A DNA stretch of 15,767 nucleotides from Spirochaetia bacterium (GTDB lineage: Bacteria > Spirochaetota > Spirochaetia > PWKH01), in the NCBI GenBank assembly GCA_007128345.1, contig SKXS01000085.1, forward strand, positions 1 through 15,767. Reading direction: 5' to 3'. Both the position numbers and the translations under genes were made by a program. The stretch's first letter is position 1. Each line of letters opens with the position of its first letter. The notes under the pieces were generated by a model that saw only the letters and a program-made list of their open reading frames with translations, was not told where the DNA came from and did no database searches. This document shows positions 1 to 5,514 of the stretch, piece by piece.

Positions 1-5
1 CCGGA

Positions 6-33
6 TTGATCATGCAAGAAAATCCTGTATAAT
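6..33 (+). promoter_or_regulatory. Promoter of the hybrid histidine kinase gene
   Basis: TTGATC (6-11), a 16-base spacer and a perfect TATAAT (28-33) form a sigma-70-like promoter. Transcription should begin near position 40, essentially at the GTG (39) or ATG (42) start codon, so the mRNA would be leaderless. No Shine-Dalgarno sequence is present between the -10 box and the start. Because the promoter touches the window edge, other upstream elements cannot be judged. Confidence 0.6.
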
Positions 34-38
34 TATTA

Positions 39-2156
39 GTGATGAGTTATCCTTTGAGTAAATCGACACAGCATAAAGAACTCAAGGGGCATCTGCTGGC
101 TTGGGTTCAGTTAGCTATACTTCTTCTGATTACCGGAACGTTAGCAGTAGTGCTGATAGTCAATCCAGCAGACAGTCCGCAGCGCGTGGTGTATTCCGTA
201 CTCATCCTTGGCCTGATTGTCCTGATTACTGCCGCCTATCTGTTCAACCGCTCAGGTTTTTATTATATCTCTGCTGGAATAACAGTCGCATGTGCGGCTC
301 TAGCCCCATGGTGCTCACTCGTAAAAGATCCCGCAGTCCTCAGCGGAGACTTCTTTCCGCTTGTGTATGTGTCCCTTTCTATTATTCTTTCCAGCATATT
401 CTTCCCCCTTGCAGTAACAATAGCCCTAGCTTCGCTTCAGTTTGCAGCTCTGGTGCTGGTAGTCATACTCGTACCTGCTTCTGAGTTAATCAATTGGCCA
501 AGTTTTCTTGCTTTTATATTCTATATTGCAGCTTTGAGTATTCTTTCAAACTACAAAAGCAAGAAGGATATGGAGCACATAGAACATCAGCTTGATCAGC
601 TGAAGCTCGCACAAGAGAAGCTGCATCAAAAAGAATCATTCTATTCTGCAGTCCTCGATCACCTGCCGATTGGCATAGCAGTAAATACCGTTAATCCTTT
701 TGTACGTTTCGAGTACATCAATAGCGCATTTCTCCGCATTTACGGAGTCTCTCGAGCAAAATTAGAAAATCCTAATGCATTCTGGGATGCTGTATATGAA
801 GATCCAGTGTTCCGGGAGACAATCCGCAAGAAAGTTGAAGAGGATACCAAAAGCGGAGATCCTAAGCGGATGATCTGGGAAGAAATACCAATAACGAGAG
901 AAGGACAAGAAACTCGATATATTAACGCAAGAAATACTCCCATTGAAGGCAAAGACTTGGTGATATCCTCCGTATGGGATGTCACCGAACGAGTGAAACT
1001 CAGCGAACAGCTGATTCATTCACAAAAGATGGAGTCTGTCGGCAGACTGGCCGGAGGTGTTGCCCATGACTTCAACAATATGCTCGGGGTAATCCTCGGG
1101 TATACTGAACTGGCCATGGATCTTGCAGACCCAGAACAGCCGATCCATGCGCATCTGCAGGAAATCTATACCGCTGCACAGCGATCCAACGATTTAACTC
1201 GCCATTTGCTTGCATTTGCACGAAAACAGACAATTAACCCAAAAATCATAGATTTGAATGAATCAGTAGAAAAGCTGCTTACCATGCTGAAGCGTCTTAT
1301 TGGTGATAACATCAAGTTGTCCTGGAAACCCGGCAAGGGTATTTGCAGGATACAAATTGATCCCTCACAGATTGACCAAATACTGGTGAATCTGTGTGTA
1401 AATGCGAAGGAGGCCATTCAGGATATCGGCAGCATAACTATTGAAACTCACATAGTTACTGTTGATGAGGAATACAGAAAGAAAGATATTGAAGCTGCCA
1501 TGGGAACGTATGTTCAGCTTTCTGTAAGTGATGACGGATTCGGCATGGACGAAGTGACACTTTCACAAGTATTCGAACCTTTCTACACAACAAAAGAAAT
1601 TGGGAAAGGTACGGGCCTCGGTCTTCCTACGGTATATGGTATAGTCAAGCAGAATAACGGGCTTATGCAGGTTCACAGTAAACCTGGCGCAGGCAGCACC
1701 TTTACCGTGTTTTTTCCGTTGTATGAAGGCCTTGAACAGGAGACTGCTGAAATTGAGCCTCTTCAGACTGAGGTTTCAACACACACAACTATACTGCTTG
1801 TTGATGATGATGCACTGTTCCGGAATATGACATTACATATGCTCCAGCAGATTGGGTACAATGTGGTCACTGCCGCGACCCCTCAAAAGGCGCTTGAAGT
1901 CTGTGAGAAGCACAGTGATATCGATCTGCTGATAACCGATGTCGTCATGCCTGATATGAGTGGAAAGAGTCTCTGCCAAATGATGCAGGAAAAATATCCA
2001 CATCTGCAGTGTTTGTATATGTCTGGATACACATCAGACGTGATAACACATCATGGCGTATTGGACACAGGTGTGAGATTCCTCCAAAAGCCGTTCACTA
2101 AGCACGAATTGATGCGGAAAGTGCAGGAGTTACGCAGTTCTTCCCAATCCAAGTAA
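39..2156 (+). CDS. Membrane-bound hybrid sensor histidine kinase (PAS-HisKA-HATPase-REC)
   Basis: This is a 705-residue sensor kinase. Residues ~20-171 are very hydrophobic and give about six membrane segments. A short coiled-coil linker (~175-200) leads into a PAS domain (~200-318) ending in the typical DVTER motif. The HisKA motif GGVAHDFNN carries the predicted phospho-acceptor His343. The ATPase part shows an N-box (NLCVNAKEAI, ~451-460), a G1 box (DDGFGMD) and a G2 box (GKGTGLGLP, 522-530). A C-terminal receiver (~583-697) has the acidic cluster DDD (589-591), the predicted phospho-accepting Asp634 (LLITDVVMPD) and Lys684 in the KPF motif. Phosphate would pass from His343 to Asp634, then to an unseen phosphotransfer protein or response regulator. 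No output domain or partner gene is next to it, so signal and target are unknown. Start is GTG 39 or ATG 42; neither has a ribosome binding site, and a -10 box lies immediately upstream. Confidence 0.93.
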   Translation: MMSYPLSKSTQHKELKGHLLAWVQLAILLLITGTLAVVLIVNPADSPQRVVYSVLILGLIVLITAAYLFNRSGFYYISAGITVACAALAPWCSLVKDPAVLSGDFFPLVYVSLSIILSSIFFPLAVTIALASLQFAALVLVVILVPASELINWPSFLAFIFYIAALSILSNYKSKKDMEHIEHQLDQLKLAQEKLHQKESFYSAVLDHLPIGIAVNTVNPFVRFEYINSAFLRIYGVSRAKLENPNAFWDAVYEDPVFRETIRKKVEEDTKSGDPKRMIWEEIPITREGQETRYINARNTPIEGKDLVISSVWDVTERVKLSEQLIHSQKMESVGRLAGGVAHDFNNMLGVILGYTELAMDLADPEQPIHAHLQEIYTAAQRSNDLTRHLLAFARKQTINPKIIDLNESVEKLLTMLKRLIGDNIKLSWKPGKGICRIQIDPSQIDQILVNLCVNAKEAIQDIGSITIETHIVTVDEEYRKKDIEAAMGTYVQLSVSDDGFGMDEVTLSQVFEPFYTTKEIGKGTGLGLPTVYGIVKQNNGLMQVHSKPGAGSTFTVFFPLYEGLEQETAEIEPLQTEVSTHTTILLVDDDALFRNMTLHMLQQIGYNVVTAATPQKALEVCEKHSDIDLLITDVVMPDMSGKSLCQMMQEKYPHLQCLYMSGYTSDVITHHGVLDTGVRFLQKPFTKHELMRKVQELRSSSQSK

Positions 2157-2205
2157 TATCCCCTGAACTCACTATCCTTTTTTGGGAGCTTCATTCCATG
2201 CAATG

Positions 2206-2213
2206 CGCAATAC
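2206..2213 (+). repeat. CGCAATAC word between the kinase and pcm genes
   Basis: This is one of four exact copies of CGCAATAC that I found in the window. It sits in the 159-base gap 2157-2315, as part of GCGCAATAC. The other copies are at 5079-5086, 5091-5098 and 5245-5252. A regulatory role is only a guess. Confidence 0.3.
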
Positions 2214-2242
2214 ACCCCATGAAGGCACTAAAACTGGCTGAT

Positions 2243-2276
2243 ATGATCTCGCAGATGTTTTTCATCTGCGTATCAT
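2243..2276 (+). terminator. Hairpin, probable terminator of the kinase transcript
   Basis: CGCAGATG (2250-2257) pairs perfectly with CATCTGCG (2263-2270) around a five-T loop. The stem is extended by ATGAT (2243-2247) pairing with ATCAT (2272-2276) across a small internal mismatch. The sequence TGTCTTTT follows, a modest U-rich tail. It lies 87 bases after the kinase stop and just before the pcm promoter, which suits a terminator. The tail is not a clean T run, so a regulatory structure is possible. The rest of the 2157-2315 gap shows only a T6 run at 2178-2183 and the CGCAATAC word. Confidence 0.55.
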
Positions 2277-2280
2277 TGTC

Positions 2281-2309
2281 TTTTCATTACCGGTTACCTG
2301 GGTTACAAT
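2281..2309 (+). promoter_or_regulatory. Promoter of pcm and the DUF523-DUF1722 gene
   Basis: TTTTCA (2281-2286), a 17-base spacer and TACAAT (2304-2309) form a plausible promoter with a good -10 and a weak -35. The -10 box ends six bases before the ATG at 2316, so transcription should start at or next to the A of the start codon. No Shine-Dalgarno sequence is present. Confidence 0.5.
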
Positions 2310-2315
2310 GACTGC

Positions 2316-2939
2316 ATGGACAAGCAGAAATCCAGACTGCTGGCAGCCATACGCTCCCAGGGTATAGATGACGACAGGGTCCTGGAAGCTTTGGAGCGGG
2401 TGCCGAGGGAACTATTTGTTCCTCCTGATGAGCGAAGCCTCTCATATTATAACCATCCCCTTCCTATCGGGCACGGGCAGACCATCAGCCAGCCCTATAC
2501 CGTTGCCTTCATGGCTGAACTGCTGGATCCCCGCCCCGGGAATTATGTACTCGAGATTGGCGGCGGTTCAGGATACAATGCGGCTGTGCTCAGGGAGCTT
2601 GTGGGCAGTTCCGGAAAAATAATCACCATAGAACGGATTCCCGAGCTTGCCGATATGGCACAGTACAATCTTCACCAGGCAGGATATGAGGATGTGAAGG
2701 TGATCCAAGGGGACGGCAAGGTCGGGCATCCCGACGCATCACCCTATGACCGGATCATGGTAACTGCCCAGACCAACGAAATACCTTCCAAGCTTATCGA
2801 GCAGCTGAAGGATGGAGGCCGCATGGTGATCCCGTTGTCATTCGAAGGATTCTGCAGCATGACGCTCTTCATTAAGGATTCATTAGGTCAGCACAGTATG
2901 ACGCACCATGGAGCATTTCTCTTTGTACCCCTCATTTAA
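2316..2939 (+). CDS. pcm: Protein-L-isoaspartate O-methyltransferase
   Basis: This cytoplasmic repair enzyme transfers a methyl group from S-adenosylmethionine to L-isoaspartyl residues in aged proteins, starting their return to aspartate. The 207-residue length is normal for the family. The family-specific segment GHGQTISQP (52-60) is present. It is followed by the SAM-binding motif I, VLEIGGGSGYNAAVL (78-92), in which the usual GTGSGY is GGGSGY. The late motif YDRIMVTA (144-151) and the segment ending in GGRMVIPL are also typical. The C-terminal FVPLI closes like known members. The start at ATG 2316 is chosen because the -10 box TACAAT ends six bases before it and no alternative start with a ribosome binding site exists. 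It is followed after 18 bases by the DUF523-DUF1722 gene, so the two are probably co-transcribed. Confidence 0.93.
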   Translation: MDKQKSRLLAAIRSQGIDDDRVLEALERVPRELFVPPDERSLSYYNHPLPIGHGQTISQPYTVAFMAELLDPRPGNYVLEIGGGSGYNAAVLRELVGSSGKIITIERIPELADMAQYNLHQAGYEDVKVIQGDGKVGHPDASPYDRIMVTAQTNEIPSKLIEQLKDGGRMVIPLSFEGFCSMTLFIKDSLGQHSMTHHGAFLFVPLI

Positions 2940-2957
2940 TACCTTCAGGAGCTTCAC

Positions 2958-3920
2958 ATGACAGAAGTAAAACCACGTATTCTCATCAGTAAGTGCATTG
3001 AATTTGCCCCGTGCAGATATAATGCGCAAATGGTTACCAGCAATGAAGTAAAAACACTTAAGCCTTTTGTACACTTTATTCCCGTTTGTCCTGAAATGGA
3101 GATCGGCCTCCCCTCTCCCCGGGATGCGGTCAGGCTCATCAGGCAGGACGATGTGCTGCGTCTTGTTGAATCTGAGAGCGGTAAAGATCATACGCAATCC
3201 ATGGCATCGTTCAGCGACTCGTTTCTTGCAAACCTAGGTTTTATTGACGGGTGCATCCTGAAGGGGAGATCCCCCACATGCGGGATCGGCAATGTAAAAG
3301 TCTATCCTTCATCAGGGAAGGTCCCCCATATACACAGCAAAGGGACTGGTTTCTTTGGCTCACGGGTCATTGAACAGTATCCTGAGGCTGCCATAGAAGA
3401 TGAGGGGAGACTCTCAAACCTGAGGCTCCGGGAACACTTCCTCACACGTGTTTTTACCCTTCATCGGTTCAATACCCTTGAGGTATCCATGAAGCACTTG
3501 GTGGATTTCCACAGCAAAAACAAGTTTCTCTTCATGGCATACAACCAGCGGCTGCTCAGAGAGGCTGGATCAATAACGGCAAACCATGAACGCCTGCATA
3601 CCCCTGAGGTGTTCGCCCGTTACCGGGCTGTTCTGGTCTCTATGTTTCAGACGCTCCCGAAAACCTCTTCCAATATTAACGTCCTTCAGCACCTGTTTGG
3701 ATATATTTCGAAACAGATCACCCCTCAGGAACGGGCATTCTTCCTTGAGACCTTGGAGCGCTACCGTACGTTCCAGCTGCCTCTCTGTGCGGTGACGAGC
3801 ATTTTACTCTCGTGGACCGCCCGGTTTGACACCCCGTACCTTGCGATGCAGACCTACTTTCAGCCGTTTCCAAAGGATCTTCAGACTATATTTGATACCA
3901 GTAAAGGCCGGATTAAATAG
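2958..3920 (+). CDS. DUF523-DUF1722 two-domain protein (TudS/YbgA-like)
   Basis: The 320-residue protein joins an N-terminal DUF523 domain (~1-155) to a C-terminal DUF1722 domain (~165-310, with TLHRFNTLEVSMKHLVDFH near its start). DUF523 members include TudS, an iron-sulfur thiouracil desulfurase. Here Cys13 (ISKC), Cys44 (VCPE) and Cys108 (SPTCG) match the three conserved cysteines expected to hold the cluster, and Cys19 and Cys99 are additional. The usual RYDG motif reads RYNA (20-23), a departure from the consensus. DUF1722 has no firmly known role; fusions with DUF523 are common in bacteria. A desulfurase or thiolated-base salvage role is inference. The start at ATG 2958 is supported by AGGAG about nine bases upstream. 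It follows pcm by 18 bases. Its last 40 bases overlap the end of the oppositely oriented gene at 3881-4477. Confidence 0.88.
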   Translation: MTEVKPRILISKCIEFAPCRYNAQMVTSNEVKTLKPFVHFIPVCPEMEIGLPSPRDAVRLIRQDDVLRLVESESGKDHTQSMASFSDSFLANLGFIDGCILKGRSPTCGIGNVKVYPSSGKVPHIHSKGTGFFGSRVIEQYPEAAIEDEGRLSNLRLREHFLTRVFTLHRFNTLEVSMKHLVDFHSKNKFLFMAYNQRLLREAGSITANHERLHTPEVFARYRAVLVSMFQTLPKTSSNINVLQHLFGYISKQITPQERAFFLETLERYRTFQLPLCAVTSILLSWTARFDTPYLAMQTYFQPFPKDLQTIFDTSKGRIK

Positions 3921-4477
3921 GTTTTTGAGAATTTCCTCTGGTTCTCAGCCACCATTCTCAGTTCAGCAGGTCTGGGACAGTCATGATGATGATCCTTGTG
4001 CGTAAACCCGTCCTGCTTGAAGCCTATGCACTGCAGCAGACCCCAGGAGGTGATTTGAAGCGGTATGCCCGGGAGTTCAGGATATGCCTCAAGGCCGAGC
4101 AGTGCCTGAGAAATCCGCTGCTGGGATGATCCGGGGAGATCAAAAAAATTTGAATGACAGAAAAAATCCTGTATGATATGGAGGACCCTTCCCGCTTCCC
4201 AGCATGCCCTTCTTTCGGCATTGCGGGTATGGTACCATCTGCATCGCATGACATGGTAGCGCACCTCCAGGATGCTCAGTTCCCATGCACTTTCATGCGA
4301 TGCGAAGGGAATGCGGTCAAAGTGGGCTGTTCTGCGGTAGATAATGTACCCCAGCCAATCAGTAGACAGATTCCCCCTAACCATCCATACACGGAGAGCC
4401 GGGGTCAGGTCAGGAAATACTTCATCAAGAACCTGCAGCGTCAATTTTCGGTGATATGCAAGTTCCACTGCATTCAC
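3881..4477 (-). CDS. Zinc-dependent phospholipase C / HET-C-like protein
   Basis: This 198-residue, histidine-rich helical protein carries the motif HIIQDFFCHSN (100-110) followed by FFDL. The pattern His-x3-Asp-x3-His-Ser-Asn is the recognisable metal-site helix of the zinc-dependent phospholipase C/HET-C-like group. Other likely ligands are His9, Asp40, His52, Asp54, His61 and a distal HKDHHHD cluster (~160-166). I see no signal peptide, whereas classical phospholipases C are secreted, so it may act inside the cell and the true substrate is uncertain. The GTG start at 4477 overlaps the stop of the upstream flavin-reductase gene (GTGA), with no good ribosome binding site, which suggests translational coupling. 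Its 3' end overlaps the DUF1722 gene on the other strand by 40 bases. A family-level call is fairly safe; lipase activity is not shown. Confidence 0.72.
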   Translation of the reverse strand: MNAVELAYHRKLTLQVLDEVFPDLTPALRVWMVRGNLSTDWLGYIIYRRTAHFDRIPFASHESAWELSILEVRYHVMRCRWYHTRNAERRACWEAGRVLHIIQDFFCHSNFFDLPGSSQQRISQALLGLEAYPELPGIPLQITSWGLLQCIGFKQDGFTHKDHHHDCPRPAELRMVAENQRKFSKTYLIRPLLVSNIV

Positions 4478-5022
4478 CGCTGTCCATGAACCAGGACTGC
4501 TTCCACCTCCCCTACATACATCCGATGGTACGCATTGTCCACATAGTGAGTATGTATTTCATCGGAAAGGAAATGGTCAGGAGAAAGCTCTCCGCTGTAG
4601 AGTTTTCTGCAGATGTAGATCTGCTGAGCCTGCTCGAACCCAACGGTGATGCCCGATGAGCAGTAGGCCCCGGTGAGGTCTATCGGCTTGAGTCCGGTTT
4701 CCTTCGCCTTGTCCGTATCTCTGCCGGATTTTGTGCCGCATAGCATAAGCGCCTTTTTCCAGGATTCGTCAAAGAACGACAGGGTGAAATGACTTCGCTT
4801 CTCAACAAACTCATAGGTATACCGGCTGTAGCGGACAAACGCAAAGGCAACCGGTTTCCTCCAAAGGAACCCGAACCCGCCCCACGCAGCCGTCATAGTA
4901 TTCCAGCTGTGCATGGTCCCGGCGGTTACCAGCATCCATTCCTGGCCGATCATGGTAAATGGATTCATCGTTATCTCATCAATAGGCTTCTGGACAAATA
5001 GTTTTTCCGCTTGTTCGCTCAT
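4474..5022 (-). CDS. Flavin reductase-like FMN-binding domain protein
   Basis: This 182-residue protein resembles the flavin reductase/flavoredoxin split-barrel family, which binds FMN and moves electrons from NAD(P)H or a protein partner. Typical segments are MIGQEWMLVTAG (24-35), NTMTAAWGGFGFLWRKPVAF (41-60) and the strand SHFTLSFFDE (77-86), followed by the family's charged region KSGRDTDKAKETGL (98-111). Many anaerobes carry such small flavoproteins; the partner and substrate cannot be told here. The start at ATG 5022 is supported by GGAGGG seven bases upstream and by the strong promoter at 5055-5083. It is the first gene of a two-gene transcript with the phospholipase-like gene, joined by a GTGA stop-start overlap. 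Confidence 0.85.
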   Translation of the reverse strand: MSEQAEKLFVQKPIDEITMNPFTMIGQEWMLVTAGTMHSWNTMTAAWGGFGFLWRKPVAFAFVRYSRYTYEFVEKRSHFTLSFFDESWKKALMLCGTKSGRDTDKAKETGLKPIDLTGAYCSSGITVGFEQAQQIYICRKLYSGELSPDHFLSDEIHTHYVDNAYHRMYVGEVEAVLVHGQR

Positions 5023-5054
5023 ACGTTCCCTCCAAGGTTTACAGGTTCGGGTTT

Positions 5055-5083
5055 ATCATACACGCACCGGGAGCGATACGCAA
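5055..5083 (-). promoter_or_regulatory. Promoter of the flavin reductase-phospholipase operon
   Basis: On the minus strand, TTGCGT (5083-5078), a 17-base spacer and TATGAT (5060-5055) form a good sigma-70-like promoter. The expected start near 5048 gives a leader of about 26 bases containing GGAGGG, so this transcript is conventionally led. The -35 box lies inside the first CGCAATAC repeat, so any protein binding that word would compete with RNA polymerase. Confidence 0.65.
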
Positions 5084-5098
5084 TACGTACCGCAATAC
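5079..5098 (+). repeat. Pair of CGCAATAC direct repeats in the divergent region
   Basis: CGCAATAC occurs at 5079-5086 and 5091-5098, in the same orientation with a 12-base period, close to one helical turn. A third copy is at 5245-5252, just before the oadG ribosome binding site. The first copy covers the -35 box of the leftward promoter. The arrangement resembles an operator for a tandem-binding regulator, but no binding protein can be named. Confidence 0.4.
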
Positions 5099-5155
5099 AG
5101 AACGAAAACTTGCAATTACAGCAAAAAAAGAGCGCGTCCGCATGGGAAACCTATC

Positions 5156-5184
5156 TTGAAAGTATAGCTTCTTATCGATATAGT
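5156..5184 (+). promoter_or_regulatory. Promoter of the oadGAB operon
   Basis: TTGAAA (5156-5161), an exact 17-base spacer and TATAGT (5179-5184) make the best-matching promoter in the window. Transcription should begin near 5191, leaving a leader of about 78 bases before the oadG start. It is divergent from the promoter at 5055-5083, with about 70 bases between the two -35 boxes. Confidence 0.7.
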
Positions 5185-5202
5185 ATTGTTGAGCTTTTTC
5201 AC

Positions 5203-5252
5203 GCGCAAATCCTCTTCGTATCCTGCAGGGAATACAGTGTTTTGCGCAATAC
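5203..5252 (+). promoter_or_regulatory. Possible hairpin in the oadG leader
   Basis: GCGCAAA (5203-5209) can pair with TTTGCGC (5241-5247), enclosing about 31 bases that include the palindrome CCTGCAGG (5222-5229) and a GTAT/ATAC pair. The structure ends ten bases before the AAGGAG ribosome binding site at 5257-5262 and includes part of the third CGCAATAC copy. It could influence translation or mRNA stability. It matches no riboswitch class that I know. Confidence 0.35.
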
Positions 5253-5268
5253 CAACAAGGAGCACATA

Positions 5269-5496
5269 GTGAGTACAATAGAACAAGGATTAATACTGAT
5301 GCTGATCGGTGTTAGCGTAGTGTTTGTCTTCCTCATACTGCTGGTCATCATCACGAAACTGCTGTCCTACGTTGTTCTGCGGTACTTCCCGGAAAAAGAG
5401 AAACCTGCTGCCCGCCCGCCGGCGGCAACAGCCGGGAAGCAGGACGCAGAAATCGCCGCTGCCATAGCTGCAGCAGCAGCCTACACTAAACGGTAA
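5269..5496 (+). CDS. oadG: Oxaloacetate decarboxylase gamma subunit
   Basis: OadG is the small membrane subunit that holds the alpha and beta subunits of the Na+-pumping decarboxylase together. The 75-residue product begins near STIEQGLILMLIG, has one membrane span (~8-32), then a basic patch, a Pro/Ala-rich linker and an Ala-rich tail with EIAAAIAAAAA, the usual OadG signature. I do not see a histidine-rich metal-binding tail like that of the Klebsiella protein. The start is GTG 5269 rather than any upstream codon, because AAGGAG (5257-5262) lies six bases before it and the OadG homology begins there. oadG is the first gene of the operon; oadA begins 18 bases after its stop. The order G-A-B matches known sodium pump operons. 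Confidence 0.85.
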   Translation: MSTIEQGLILMLIGVSVVFVFLILLVIITKLLSYVVLRYFPEKEKPAARPPAATAGKQDAEIAAAIAAAAAYTKR

Positions 5497-5514
5497 ATAT
5501 GCTAAGGAGCCCTC

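Noticed and set aside
4154..4489. A 111-residue open frame on the plus strand.
   Set aside because: It lies antisense to the phospholipase-like gene, which has family motifs and operon context; the plus-strand translation shows no recognisable domain.
5011..5268. An N-terminal extension of oadG by 86 residues.
   Set aside because: The extension crosses the oad promoter and leader, shows no homology to OadG, and AAGGAG supports GTG 5269.
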